From the NCBI GenBank assembly GCA_018907035.1, contig JACCIC010000015.1, positions 1,924,001 to 1,988,000 on the forward strand: 64,000 nucleotides of DNA, read 5' to 3'. Shown here in pieces: positions 26,721 to 39,538 of this stretch (position 1 is its first letter; every line of letters starts with the position of its first letter). This DNA is from Sycobia sp. Sy_11. Lineage: Eukaryota > Arthropoda > Insecta > Hymenoptera > Epichrysomallidae. The position numbers and the translations under genes are program-made. Below the pieces are notes generated by a model. It was not told the origin of the DNA. It saw nothing but the letters and a program-made list of their open reading frames with translations, and made no database searches.

Positions 26721-27899
26721 ATCAATATAACTTTTGACGTTAGTAAAAACGGTTATTTAATTAAGTTCGGGACTTGGGCTGATGTGGAAAATTATTAAAG
26801 ACCCACCGGGATTGGACTTTTAATATATTAAGCAGTATTAAACCAAGTAGAAGCTACTTTTTGAGTATTAGCCTAAAAATTCATAATTATCCTTCGTTTC
26901 GTTAATAATAATGGAAATATAAAATATCCTTATGTCAAATTTTTTACAATTTGAAACTTCTCAAATTTTATATTTGTATTACTATAAACTTGATTCTAGA
27001 TTTTCTAGAATTTCTAGAAAAAATTTTAATTTAGTTTATAAATGTATTCTTTATCCATTTAGAAACATAATATTTAGCAATCTCTGAGATAATGTTACTG
27101 TTTAAATTAACGAATTTAATTTAAATAGTGAAACTATAGATAGCTCATCTTATATCAAATGATGATCTAATGAAAACTATTACACCTAAGGATAAAAACG
27201 ATATTTTCAATTCATCTTTATAACTAAATACAAATACTTGTTATAGCTAAGCTTGAGTACGTTTCTTTTGAAAATATCTACTCAAAAAAAAAATAGTAAT
27301 TGCCATGGTCGACTGAAGTTTTATTCTGGAGAGAAGTCAGTAGAATAATTTGCTGATTACATTATAAACTTATCCCATATATTTCAGTAAAATTTTATAA
27401 ATATTTCATTGTTTTGCAACATTTCAGAAAATAATTCTGGATACGACGTTTTCATACTTTGAAACATTTCTATAAGATCATGTTTATGAAAGTGTGTATT
27501 TTAGAACCCACGGGTCATGCCGGCAACACTCAAGTAAACTGCGTGAGCTTCACATCCGGTGTGTATTAAATTACATGGTAAAACAAACAAGAATTTTCGA
27601 AAGCTTAATTAAAATATCTTTCGTAAAGTAATTAAATAAAAATTTCACTGCATAAAAGATAGAATTTTGATAGGTCAAAATATAACGATGAAAAGAGTAT
27701 TTGTAAAATTCAGGGAGTTTCTTACGATTTAGGTTCTAATTTCGATCTTAATTAATAGAGAAAAAGTAATCGACAAATTGCCTTTTTTAAGCATCTATGA
27801 TAAGTAGGAAATTATTCAAACCAGATTCATCATTCATCTAGAATTTTCAATATTTAAAAATTAGACTAAAAAAAATAATAATAACAATAATCAAAAACT
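26721..27899. other. AT-rich non-coding DNA
   Basis: Nothing recognised beyond a TTCTAGAATTTCTAGAA palindromic stretch near 27,000. Confidence 0.5.
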
Positions 27900-28900
27900 C
27901 GACGATGAACAGTAATGACCGCAAACCATGTCCCTACGTAGTGGCACTCTTAAGCCACCGAGCGGCTCGCCGATTCGCCCACTGGCGAATTAATAAACCG
28001 CTCGCGTATGCAGTGAAAACTTGGCGACGAGTTTACTTCGCCGCGCTGTAATTCGGCTCCACTCACCCGTCCAACGTAATAACGCATAGATACACGTGCG
28101 CGAAACTGCAGCGCTAATGACGGATAATCCGAGCGGGCTCCTGGGGTTCGGCGGAGAATCGAGGGAAATTCGGATTTGTCGGGACTCGGGAATTTCGGGG
28201 GGAGCGATCGCGTAAGGATCTGTTTGGCATTCGTTTTCGATCGATTTCTCGGACACGATCGAAGAATTTTCATCTGTTGTGAAATTTTGGTAAGGGCAAG
28301 ATTTTAATTATGTCGTTTGTACACTAGGACGAAAGAATTATAATTCAGTTTACATTTGTCTTAAGCCGTTAATAATTTAAGGTGAGCTATTGGTAAGAAG
28401 AATATTTATTTTTCTAAAGAATCAGCATTGAAATATTCTGTTATGCTTTATTCGAAGTCGGGATCAGATTAACATCGGAATATCAGTATGAATGTCCTTT
28501 TTCAGGGCAAATGGAGATAATCTTGAAATAACCTTGATCAGGATGCGAACGGATGTAAACTGATCACAAATGCGAATGCACGAGGTTAAAATATTTGAAA
28601 ATATGTTTTGTATTCGGTCTCGTAATTCTGGTTGTTATGATACTATGAATGTTAGCTGCCGAAAGTCATGACACAAAATGACTATATTTCAATTGCAGAT
28701 CTGCAATGAAGTACTTCATGTTCAGGCAAAAACCGTCGGATCTTGTCTCGCGTAACAAGAGACCTGAAACTCCGCTTTCGCCTCGTCGCTTCGCCCGGAC
28801 AGCGCTTCGCATATATAGCGGGGGGAAGTGCAATGAGCCTCGATTAGTCGTTATCGACTCCCACCAGTTACGTTCAGAACGGAAATTAAACGTGTCGATC
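27900..28900. other. Two small GC islands
   Basis: CpG-rich blocks at about 27,940-28,260 and 28,720-28,880 are separated by AT-rich DNA. Open frames are present on both strands with no family motif. Confidence 0.4.
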
Positions 28901-29136
28901 ACGTTAATGATTCCTGCGTCAATTATAAGCGTTGTGTTTTAAAAGGTGTCGCCGGTTTATATTGAAAAAAAAACTAGAATCATAAAATAACTTTTTCTCG
29001 GGGTCAGTCAATAATAATTTGCAAAAGAAATAGAGATCGAACAATTTTCACATTCGTGACAACGATAAGATTGGAGTTGTTAAATCATATTTACGAACGA
29101 ACACCTAGATGAAAGATTTGTATCTGTATATATATC

Positions 29137-29167
<31 letters not shown>

Positions 29168-29579
29168 TATTTATATATATATGTATATATATGCAATATT
29201 ATAGTATTTAATTTGTTATTGTTAAATTGTATAAAAAATACATTAACCTCTATATCCATCCATTACTATTTTATTTATCTTACCTATTAATATTTTTTCT
29301 TTTTGCAATATTAAAGAGCGTATATAAATGTAAATATTCATTAACTCTTAATACTTAATTTATATTTATTAATTCATATAGGATCCCAGGCGAGCGAGAG
29401 CTACATATTCATTTGACCCATTTTACTGATCAGAATAATTTCATGTCATTCATTCAATATCAAAGAATGTGGATCGATTATGTTTCTTTACTAATCTTTT
29501 GTCAAATATGCGGTTTTTATTAATTAAAAATTGAAAAAGTTCGTCTTCATTTTATTTTTTGTCAGTTTCCATTAAAACG
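28901..29579. other. AT-rich DNA with (AT)n array
   Basis: A compound (AT)n/(ATT) array lies at 29,115-29,192. No gene seen. Confidence 0.5.
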
Positions 29580-30390
29580 ATAAATGCCTCCGTCATTCAA
29601 GAGCATTCGCATGTTTACAGTTTGGCTTTCGTCGTTAATCGAAATGGCACTCGTATAGTGTAGACGCGCACCAGCGTATAATAACGTTTGAGCGAATCCA
29701 GGCATTAGATCCATAATGGAACGGCAGTTAAAAGTAAAATAATAGCTTTCCGTACGAGGCGGCGGCACTGCAGGTAAAATCAATATATTTAACACTCCAA
29801 ATTTCTATCGTATACCCCTCCCCACCTCGCCTCACCCATTTCCCCTATCCGCTCTGGCTAAGCTCTCGTCCGACCAGCGATGCATAGATGCGAGACCCGG
29901 ATGCTGAGGAAGGTACGGAGAAAAGGCTCGGACTTTGTATGCGCCGAATTACCGACCGGTTAATTACGTGGGGGCGATGGAAGGAGGGCGCGGGGGAGCT
30001 AATTTTTTCCTTGCCCCGGGGGCCGGACATTATACTGGAAAGTTACGGTTTTTCTCCCGCTCCTCCTGCTCCTCGCGAGGGTCGCTTTTTGTCCGTCAGC
30101 ACAAATTCAAAATACTTTTTGCCCCGTACCTTGTTTTTTTATTACGTTCGAGTTTACCCTCCCCCCCCCCCTTCGCCGACCTTCCTGGTTTTTCCCGTTG
30201 TCCTCTCGACTAGGATTGAAGAGCTCGCCGTTTTAGCCAGGCTGACGAGAGCTCAAAATTGCTCGATCCCGTGGAAATCCGTATACGCCGCCGTCCTTGC
30301 CGACGAGGGGCACAGAGCGAAGTGGCACTTTGGAAAAACTAACAGTAAAATTGTACCCTCTGTTGGAAATAATTTGGCGTTTTAACTTAT
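29580..30390. other. GC island with C11 run
   Basis: CpG-rich from about 29,820, with the C run at 30,161-30,171. A 165-codon plus-strand frame (29,888-30,385) crosses the C run and shows no family motif, so it is not called. Confidence 0.45.
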
Positions 30391-31264
30391 TTACGTAAAA
30401 TTGACAAACTGTTTGTCTGTTTTAACAATTTGTTTGCACTGATTAAGAGAATGGCAGTCAAAGATGGATTCGAGCGAGAATTTTAAGGTGAAAATCAGGA
30501 AAATCGCATTGAACGTGAAAATAATGCTGATTCGGACAATTCTGAATATTTCAAAACGTATGCCCATCGAAAGTTGTCACTGAAATTCATATTCTACGAT
30601 CTATACATTTTGGCTCTCGAATTGTTTTAGTTTTCGAGAAAAATCGAATGATAGTCGAATGCAGCTTGCCGGTGATCTGTACGAGTATTTAAATCTCAAT
30701 TTGTGAATTTTCTTCGTATGCGCATTTGAGAGATTTAAAAAAGTTTAAAGAGATTTAAAAACAATTTTTCGGGGATTCTATAAAGTAAAACTTAACTATT
30801 CAGTCAATTTAATGTAGCGATATAATTCAAATAGAAGAATCAACAGCTAAATATTGACAAAGAGTAATTAATAATAATATAAATGTAATTAAAACAATAG
30901 TTTATATAAGCAATCGACGCTTGGTCAGTTTCTGTAAACTATAATATACAAACTTGACTGACTAAAACTGTTTTTTCCATTTCACTTCTATTAGCCGGCA
31001 AGATCAACTCATATACAACTTTATTATTATTGTTCAACTATGAAGGGTGATATTAATAGCATATTAAGTGTTACGGAAGTTATTGTTACGTTCATCTGTG
31101 ATACGATATGTTAAGTTCAAAGGGCTCACCTTTCACTCTATGTATTTCGAAACATGTAAGCTGGAGAGTTGAAATGTACAGAACGGAAAATAAGTATCTC
31201 AGTAAGATCTACAATGAGAATTAAAAACTTTTTGAAGCAATTCACATTTTTTTTGTCATTTCAC
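30391..31264. other. AT-rich non-coding DNA
   Basis: Nothing recognised. Confidence 0.5.
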
Positions 31265-31640
31265 GTTTTGCCCCATGAAATTCCAAAGTAGCAGCTTGAA
31301 ACGCGTACGCTTCGGATCCAATTGCCAGTTACCCCCCCCCCCCTCCGCACCGCACCTTTTTTGCAACTTTATCCGCGCTCGTTTTCGCGGGGTCGATTTT
31401 CCGAAATCATCGGCGATCGAGCTATTTACCGAACCGTCGTGGAAGCATATTTTCGCCGAGGGGATCGATGCAGCCAGTTACATCGGGCGCTTTACTTTTT
31501 CAATTAATCGAGAATGCCTATACCGCGCGCATATCGGAAACTCATTCGGGGCATTTATAGAGCTCGAGCCGGCTACGCTTCGACGACGGGGGGGGCCAAC
31601 TGCGGTGCGGCAGTGTGGGTCGGCCTAAAGAGAAATAGAA
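31265..31640. other. GC island with C12 run
   Basis: The C run lies at 31,332-31,343 and a G run near 31,587-31,595, with even CpG-rich sequence between them. Confidence 0.45.
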
Positions 31641-31734
31641 TCCGCTGAGTGCTGTGTTTGAGCGGAGGCTAACTAGTTTTACGTCCGAGAATTACCGAAC
31701 TGCCGTCAAAGTGTGTGCTCCTGCTGCTGCCGCC

Positions 31735-31823
31735 GCATCTCTCTCTTTCTCTCTCTGTGTATGTGTGTGCATACGTGCAGATCTGTGCTCTTTAGTTGTT
31801 TTTTTTTTTTTTTTTTTTTTTTT
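31735..31823. repeat. (CT)n(GT)n followed by T25
   Basis: CT/GT microsatellite at 31,738-31,775 and a T tract at 31,799-31,823. Confidence 0.9.
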
Positions 31824-32062
31824 ATTATTTTTCACTCATACGCTTCGTTTTGCTTATCGACGCAAGCCGAAGGAAAAGGCAAAAGTCCTCGGAATAAAAG
31901 GTCTTTGATTTACGCCCCTACTGTGCGATCGATGGGATTTATTTTGCTATAGACGATCCTTTTTTTCCTCTCCGTCAGAGATTGTCCTCGCTATTACTCT
32001 CGTCGTTATTTGGAGAATGAAAGGCTCGCGGGACGTAGGAGAGAAGGAGGGTAGGACGAGAG

Positions 32063-32315
32063 GGAGGGAGGGAGAGAGAGAGAGAGAGAGTTGCTATATA
32101 TATATATATATATAATAAGGACGGTGGATAACTCTTGATATATATCACGGACTCTGTATGGCTATCGGCTCCTCGTGCGCCGCAAGCCATGTGCCTTTGT
32201 GTGAGTCTGTGTACATGTGATAGTTTATCCTCTCACGCGTATCCCCGTTTTCGTTATGGATTTCGTACCACCTCCCATCTATACCTCTCTCCTTCTCCCT
32301 TCCTTCCACCGTCCT

Positions 32316-32361
<46 letters not shown>

Positions 32362-32495
32362 GCTCTCTCTCTCTCTCTCTTCCTCTCTCTCTGTCCCTCT
32401 CTCTATTTCTCTCTCCCATTCCCTCTCTATTACTCATTCTCCCTCGCTCTTTCCTTCATCCTCTCTCTCACCTTCACTCTCTCACTCTTCCTCTC
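32063..32495. repeat. Purine tract, (AT)n and long CT array
   Basis: GGGA/GA tract at 32,063-32,090, (TA)n at 32,096-32,114, then a nearly uninterrupted CT-rich array at 32,285-32,495. The GA and CT tracts are inverted with respect to each other. The 221-codon Ser/Leu frame over the array is an artefact. Confidence 0.9.
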
Positions 32496-32639
32496 ATGAA
32501 TACCTCCTCTCCATAGTCTTTGATGCGTCATCCTTCGGATATCAGCAGCGCTTTTTCCCCCTCTCCTGCCCCACTTACTGCCCTTCTATTACGCTCTGCC
32601 CTTTATCTTTACTAGTTGGAATTTCTCCCGCCCACTCCC

Positions 32640-32641
<2 letters not shown>

Positions 32642-32679
<38 letters not shown>
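32642..32679. repeat. (CT)n microsatellite
   Basis: About 19 CT units. Confidence 0.95.
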
Positions 32680-32680
<1 letters not shown>

Positions 32681-32799
32681 TATCCGGCTCCATACATACT
32701 ACTACCATCAAAGAGTACCACTGCAGTAATTAAAATACATCATACACGGGAAAAGGAGCTTTTGTCGATTAGCCTGCCCACGAGCAAAGAAATTTCATA

Positions 32800-35269
32800 A
32801 TGTTTTAACAATGGGCTTAATTGACTTCTTCTTTTCTGCCTCTCCCCACTCTATGAATAGACGAAATTTATACTTCTTACGTTTTAATTAAAATTCAAAA
32901 AATTGGAGTTATGGGGTTTCCCGAATGCAAGGGCGCGGCTGTGAATGTAGAATTACTTTGTAATGAATTGCTCGTTTTTTTTTTTTTTAATTTACTGCAC
33001 CTCCCGGCTATTCTTGCAGATTTATGCGTACGAAATCGCTGCTTTCGATGATGGAAAAATTATACTAATGGCTTTTATATAATTCTAAAATGAGTTCGTT
33101 CCTCTAACGTGAACAGTACGCACTGAAAATGAAGAATCGCCCCGTAAATTCATTAGGTTCTCATCATTTAAAATTTCAAACAACCAATTAATATTCGAAT
33201 TAACCCGTAGAAGATAAAACCCGTAAAAATAAATTAACGATTACAAAAAACAGAATCTTAATTTACTTTTTCAAATTTACATAAAAGTTTCTCGGAATGC
33301 ACGGGTAATACTGAGGACCATCGCAAGAAAATATATAATTATTTAAATGATAAATTGGGCTGTAAAACAATCAGTAAGAACGTTTTTAAAACACACGCTA
33401 TATATGCTATATATCTTTATCCATAAAAATTTCATAGGATAAACAATCTTAAAAAAACTTAACGTACTGCCTTGGATCTTCTTTAAAGGGTTTCATCAAT
33501 CGGAGTTTCGAAATGAGGACAAAAGTCTATCTAATAATAAAAGCCGATTATTTAATTTTATACATTCCTTCAAAGTAGAAACATGGTATTGAGAAGCTTA
33601 ATATTAAAATATTCAATTCAAGAAGAAATTATAATGCATGTATTACATCGAACGTAATGCACATAATTTTAACAGACAACACAAAAAATAATGTGTGAGA
33701 ACAATTAATTTTTGCAATTTTATTTTCAATAATTAATTACTTTGAAAGATAAAATTGATTGCCTTTCATTTCTTCCAATAATTGCGGTAAAATACTTCTT
33801 GAATATGCGAAAATGCTACAGTTACATAAATAATAACTAGTATTAGAATTTACTAGGTATATCAATTGATTACTATAGATAATTATAAAAAAATTCAGTT
33901 GAAATAACTGAATTCTTCATATTTTTTATAAAATTACGCCAGTGAAATACATTGAGCAGTTCAATTAACAGGATTAATCTTTTTTTTTCAATGTTTATTT
34001 GATTTTTGATACTTCTGATACTTAAGAACTAGAAATTCCGAATTATATATATTTTTGATGATATATTTTTGATGATCTCACTTTACGATATAATATAGTA
34101 ATAATTAATTTGGAAAAAGACGTCACTTTGAATTCAGAATAAGACTAAAAAAATAGTAATTATTTCAGCATTAATGAAAGCAGCAAACTGCTTTAATGAA
34201 ACAGCTTCACGCCAATATCATTTTTTCATTTATTGATAACACATTCTAATAGAGTACACTTACTATTTGTTCGTATATCAATATTAGTCGTGAAAGAATG
34301 AACGAAGTTTAAACGAAAAAGTTATTGATGATGCAGGATTGATTGGCCACATAATTTTAACTTTTCAATTATCAAATATCATATTGCAGTTTTGTACAAT
34401 TTTCAGGTTCAAATTCTATGATATTTAATTTTTAAAGCACAGATATTGGAACACTGCAATTATTAAACAATTATTAGACATTAAAAATTTTGAAAGTATA
34501 TAAAAGATTAAAGATTGTATTATCTGAACATACATTGTCTTTTAAATTGTTATCACGTATTAACATTGTCGAGTAATCAACTGATATATTTAAGTCACTT
34601 AGAAATCAATAAGAGTGACAGTGATATTTCATTTGCAAACATATCTGAGCTTATTTATACGTAATACAATTAGTGACCTGACTTTTTTTTAAACTTCTAG
34701 TTACTTATTATAATTACATTATACATTAATTGCTTATAAAATACCGGAAAACGAGTAAATAAATAATAATTATAATATTTGCACTGGCAAAGAATAAAAA
34801 TTGTAAATGCTGTTTGACAATGATTAGTAATGAATATCTGCATATAAAATTATTTCATTAGGGTTAGTATTTTTGTTTCAAAATGCCAAAATTAAAAATA
34901 GACTGTAATTAGAAAAATCGATGTATAGAAAAAAAACTAAGGAATGAAAAATTTTGCATCCTTACAAATCATGTAAACGGAATATTTGTAGTTCTGCATC
35001 AGTCCCACCAACTGAACTATTTTAGAAATGTAACATTCCGTTATATATGGAAATTGACTTTATCGATTTTTTTAAAATAAAAAAATATTTTCTATTCGAT
35101 CGAAAATTGAAGAAAGTGACATATCATTCATTTCAAGTAATCTTTGAAAAATATCCCGGAAAATTGTAATCCGAATGAGATTTGTTATCTGTTACATGTA
35201 CACGAGAATTGGTATACGTAAATTTTAAATCGAAATTTTAAAAACGTTCGATGATTATTGAGCGCACAT
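32800..35269. other. AT-rich non-coding DNA
   Basis: A tandem duplication of ATATATTTTTGATG lies at 34,044-34,075. No gene or element recognised over 2.5 kb. Confidence 0.5.
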
Positions 35270-36060
35270 ATCAATGTCTCCCCGATTTACATCTTTGCGA
35301 TTGCACGCATCTCGTAAACCTTTTAAATACGCTTTCAACGTGATTTTCCCAAACAGTCACCGCAGCTATAAATTATGGAGAAAAAAATTTCTACCCAAAT
35401 CAGTCAAAAAGAAGTTATTATCCAGCGCAAACCATTCCGTCTCGCCTTCGAGTGAAAATTTCAAAGCAAACGACTTAAAGTAAGTTTTTGGCCGCTCTAT
35501 AAAAGTTTTGGCGAGCGATGAAAAATTTAACCCGCCTTCCTCGACAGTCTTCCGCGCCCGCTTCATTTCTGTCGCATCCGACTCGTGCGACCTTATTATT
35601 TTTTTCCACCCTCTCACGGTGCGCGACGAAAGTAAGTGGCGAAAACGAGAGGCTGAAACAATTTCCGCGAGACTCTCGTCACGCGCCCGGGAATTCCCAG
35701 TTCGCCCTATCGGACGGACCAGCGACTAGCGAGCCGGCGAAATTAAAATATCCAAGCGCTGGTTGTGAACGTCAGGGGTGATGAATAAAGTACCCATCCC
35801 GTCCCATCGCCGCCCGCGGCCCGTCCCATTTGACTAGGCCGAAGTTAATTGAAAATGAAATTATTTATCCCCGTGGCGCCGGGCGTAGGAAAGGCCGGCG
35901 AAAGGGCGGTAATTAATATTCGTCCTATTGTTCGGGCAGCGAGAGAAATGCGCGAATTTTTTCTGCTTCTAATTTTAATGCGTAAGTCCGGGGTAGACTT
36001 TGCCCAGAGGCTAAATTGTTGCATGGGCTTGTTGCCGAAATTTATTTCGTTTTCCAAAAA
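35270..36060. other. GC-rich island with TAATTA-type words
   Basis: CpG-rich blocks at 35,520-35,740 and 35,770-36,010 contain GTTAATTGAAAATGAAATTA and GGTAATTAATATTCG within GC-rich flanks. Open frames occur on both strands and none has a family motif. It looks like conserved non-coding DNA. Confidence 0.45.
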
Positions 36061-36465
36061 TATACGAAAATTCTGAGTTATTATTAGAAAAAGACGCTGA
36101 AAATACAGAAAAATCGTCATTAAATTTGTAAAAATGTTATTCTGATTCGAATCGATGGTAAATATCCATACTATAACTGGTCTGAGTTATGCGTACATTT
36201 GCCCGAGCTGGAATATCTTAATTTATACCTGAGAAGCCACACATTCGAGTACTTTTACTATAAATTCCTAATGCTATAATACTATTGGATTTTCGAATGA
36301 AGTGACGTTGTTTTTTACGATGCTGCGATGCGTTTAGAAAGATATCGGATAAATGTAATTAATTTCTAGATTTTTTTGTATTTCCCCTTATAGTATTTAT
36401 ATATCCTTTAGTATTTAGTATTTGTATATCCTTTTTAGTATTTCCAATTATCTATTTGTAAAATG

Positions 36466-36514
<49 letters not shown>

Positions 36515-36588
36515 CTTGATTTAATTAAATGTATTTACTTAACATTTATTTGCCGAATTAAGTTACTTAGTTACCTAGTTGACAGGAG

Positions 36589-36637
<49 letters not shown>

Positions 36638-37983
36638 TTTAAGTAAGTATTGTTTAGAAATAAATCAGCTAATTTATTTCAATTATACTTATGCACTAGT
36701 TATTAAGATCATTGTTTACCTAAAACAACAACAATATATTTTATTATATTAATATTTTTTTAACTTAAAAAAATGTATGTTTTAAAAAATACATTTATTT
36801 AGCTCAATAACAATGTAGAGGAGACTATTTTTTCTTTTAAAGAAAGCTTAGATAATTTATTAGAACTTTTAAATATTTATTTTTCAATTTCGTATTAATA
36901 AAATTTTGCACAGCTTACACGGACAGTTTTTTCAGGAAACTTATGGGGGCAAAGGCTTTGAAAATACAGACATGTCCTTTGATTGCTGATAAAGCAACCA
37001 AGCACTACGCTCTTCCTTATCATTTTAACAGTACGTTATAGAAGCTTTCAGAAAACGAGAGTAAAAGTTCGGAAAATTTCAAAACATTCAAAATAAAAAC
37101 ACGATTTTTATCGATTCCTGTTGGCATTTTTAAAATGCTTCAAAGGTGTTAGTAAAATGCATAGTGCAGCCTTTTCTAGAACTTAATGATAAGGGTATAC
37201 TAATCAATATATTGAATCTTTTAATAATATTAAAGTTTGAAACATTAAGTCGAATTTTAAGATTACAGAATTTGGGGTTATGACCAATTAAAAATACATG
37301 AAACTAGTTAAAAATTGGAGTTTAATGTTTCCTTTTGGAAAAAAATTAATTCTGCAAAGATTTTAAAGCTAAGGAATTAATCTTTACAATCGAATTCTTT
37401 TAATACAGTTAAGTAGTTCTGATCTCGAATTGATTCGAATTTTTTTGAGAAAACCAAAGAAATATTTTTCTTAAAACTAATCAATAAATAAGCAATTATT
37501 TTATGAAATCAATAAAAGTGTTTGTTGATTAAAAATACTTATTATTAATTTCAAATAAATATTTGTCTCTTTCTTTCAATAATTGTAATCAAATTTTTAC
37601 TGAAACAGACTAATATTTATCATTAAATTAAATTCTATTATGAGTGCTTACGTTTAAGAGGAAGTTATTATTATATACGGATAATTATATAGTTATATAT
37701 AATTTATAAAAAGATGCAACAATTTTTTAAATACGATCATACTAAAGTACGATATAATAAAAGGTATAATCACTTAGTTCAATATTAATAGGAAAACTCA
37801 CTAGTCAGTATTTGAGTTAACTAAATATTTTTTTTTTTTATAATCACAAATCAAACTTCTTAATGTAAAATCTAATGGGCTTCAATAAAGAAATATTCGA
37901 TTCAATTTAATTTAGATTTTTAATATAAAACAATTATATTGCTTAATTTTCGTTTTTTAATAATAAACTCGCTGATTTTAAGC
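36061..37983. other. AT-rich DNA with twin (AT)n arrays
   Basis: Imperfect tandem TAGTATTT...TATATCCTTT units lie at 36,383-36,444. (AT)n lies at 36,468-36,511 and 36,591-36,635. The rest is featureless. Confidence 0.6.
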
Positions 37984-38022
37984 GTCCGACGTTTCGAAAC
38001 ACTACGGTCAATCCTCAGGAAC
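37984..38022 (-). ncRNA. Hammerhead-like motif, head of a dispersed repeat (minus copy)
   Basis: Minus strand: GTTC, then core CTGAGGA, a stem II region around CCGTAG, then GAAA, CG, TC and GGAC. Stem I is GUUC/GGAC (one G-U). The stem II pairing is degraded in this copy, but the catalytic core positions are all consensus. The repeat runs on into lower coordinates (CTTAAAATCAGCGAGTTTAT), pointing away from the neighbouring plus-strand copy. Confidence 0.5.
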
Positions 38023-38345
38023 TAAACTGCCAAAGGTGAATTTAAATTTTAAGATGATGGGGGCAGTTTACTAACATAGAATATTGTTTTTATTATTTTT
38101 ATTTTATTTTATAATTAATTTTATTTTTATTATTAATTTTTAATTTTTAATCTAATTTATTTGTAGTAGTAAGTTATATTTCACATTCTTCGGGGGTGAC
38201 TATAAAGAAGGACAGTCTGACCGTCGTTATTTTAGTTAATATATTAAATTATAAAGAATGTAAGACCAATAAAAATATTTATTAATTTATTACTATAATT
38301 GAAAATAGTACTTATGCCGACTATTGTAAACTTAGCTAATATATA
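38023..38345 (+). repeat. Dispersed Penelope-like repeat, plus copy A (headless)
   Basis: Shares with the copies at 48.4 and 58.0 kb the ordered blocks GGGGGCAGTTTACTAACATAG (near 38,059), TTCTTCGGGGGTGACTATAAAG (near 38,187), a GTAAGACCAATAAAAATATTT tail block (near 38,256) and a final ACTTATGCCGACTATTG end. Its head abuts the oppositely oriented hammerhead-like motif at 37,984-38,022. Confidence 0.7.
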
Positions 38346-38350
38346 TTTCA

Positions 38351-38515
38351 ATCGGTCTTACAGTCGTATAAAATAATATATTTATAATTAAATAATTGAA
38401 TAACTACAGTAAAACTGTTCTTGTTTATAGCCACCCGACTAAAATCTGAAATATAAATAAAAATTAATCTAAATAATACTGTTAGTAAACAACACAATAT
38501 AACAGCCCCCACTGA
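38351..38515 (-). repeat. Dispersed Penelope-like repeat, minus copy
   Basis: On the minus strand it reads AGTGGGGGCTGTTAT, GTTTACTAAC, TTTCAGATTTTAGTCGGGTG, GCTATAAACAAGAACAG and TGTAAGACCGAT, in the same order as the plus copies. It forms the left arm of a long inverted repeat with the plus copy at 38,520-38,760. Confidence 0.72.
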
Positions 38516-38689
38516 CGTTGCTGAGTCGATTTATACGCTGTTGTGAAACGTCTTCTAGCAGTATTATTTAGACTAATTTTTATTTATATTTCAGATTCTA
38601 GTCGGGTGGCTATAAACAAGAACAGTCTTACTGTAGTTATTCAATTATTTAATTATAAATATATTGTTTTATAGGATCGTAAGACCGAT
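38351..38689. repeat. Long inverted repeat, two 131-bp arms
   Basis: The left arm 38,351-38,481 is the near-perfect reverse complement of the right arm 38,559-38,689, with a 77-bp spacer. The arms are two oppositely oriented copies of the same dispersed repeat. A transcript through it would form a long hairpin. Confidence 0.85.
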
Positions 38690-38760
38690 GAAAATATTTC
38701 TTAGTTTAGTCACATAACAGTCGACATAAGTACAATTTTCAATTTTAGTAATAAATAATT
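38520..38760 (+). repeat. Dispersed Penelope-like repeat, plus copy with worn hammerhead head
   Basis: Begins with GCTGAGTCG ... GTGAAACGTC (38,520-38,552), which keeps CTGA, GAAA and CG-TC spacing but has lost the GA of the core and stem I. It then runs ATTTCAGATTCTAGTCGGG, ATAAACAAGAACAGTCTTAC, GTAAGACCGATGAAAATATTT and GTCGACATAAGTACAATTTT. This is the most complete tail in the cluster. Confidence 0.72.
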
Positions 38761-38929
38761 AAAGTCTATTTTCAAGACAATATTTACTGTTAGGATATTA
38801 ATAGTGCCCTTAATTAAGTAAATATTGTTTTACCCCACGTGCGTATTCATTTTCTTGATTAAAGCAAAATTTCCTTAGAATAAGAGAGATATTGCTGAAT
38901 AGAACTCTAAATCAAGAAATTCAGTTTTA

Positions 38930-39494
38930 TTATCCACCGCCTACGGGCGAGCCAATGAAAAGAACGCCTCTCACAATCAGCGCGTGATTACGGTAATCGA
39001 GTTTCCAATGACCGTTTGGAACGGCTCCGTCCCGTATCCCGACGGAGCGTGTAAAACCGGCCGCGAGTGCATATTTTCGCGGCCGTTTGCCGCGCCAATC
39101 GATTGCCGGCACTTGGCGCGCCCACGGGCCTGCCCGTAAAATTCGTATAAAGTATGCGGTAATATATATATATAATCGATAAAATCGCGCTCTTCGGGCT
39201 TACGCTAATCGATGCTCGGGAACTCCGACCCCCCCCCCCATTGCCTCGCCTTCCCTCGCCGTCCACTATCAGGCACACCGACAGTCGTCGCTGTCGTAGG
39301 CGAGCGCGTGCGCGCGCCGCCGCGGCCATAATTAACGGTTCGCCAGGCGCAAACGAGTTTGTACGAGCTAATTAAACGGCGGTCGGGTGGGAGGAGGGGA
39401 GGGAGGGAGATAGAGGTACAGCGCGCTACCGACGACGCGGAGCCCGAAGCTGCGGTGTGGCACCGATACTCGGCTCATCGGGTGTATATGTTTG

Positions 39495-39538
<44 letters not shown>

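Noticed and set aside
26991..27016. TTCTAGAATTTCTAGAA as a heat-shock element
   Set aside because: The two TTCnnGAA units are one base too close for the regular spacing, and there is no gene nearby.
29888..30385. 165-codon plus-strand frame
   Set aside because: It crosses a C11 run and an island with biased composition, and has no recognisable motif or splice context.
32135..32800. 221-codon open frame on the plus strand
   Set aside because: It is the Ser/Leu/Pro translation of the CT arrays, and the reading stays open only because CTCTCT has no stops.
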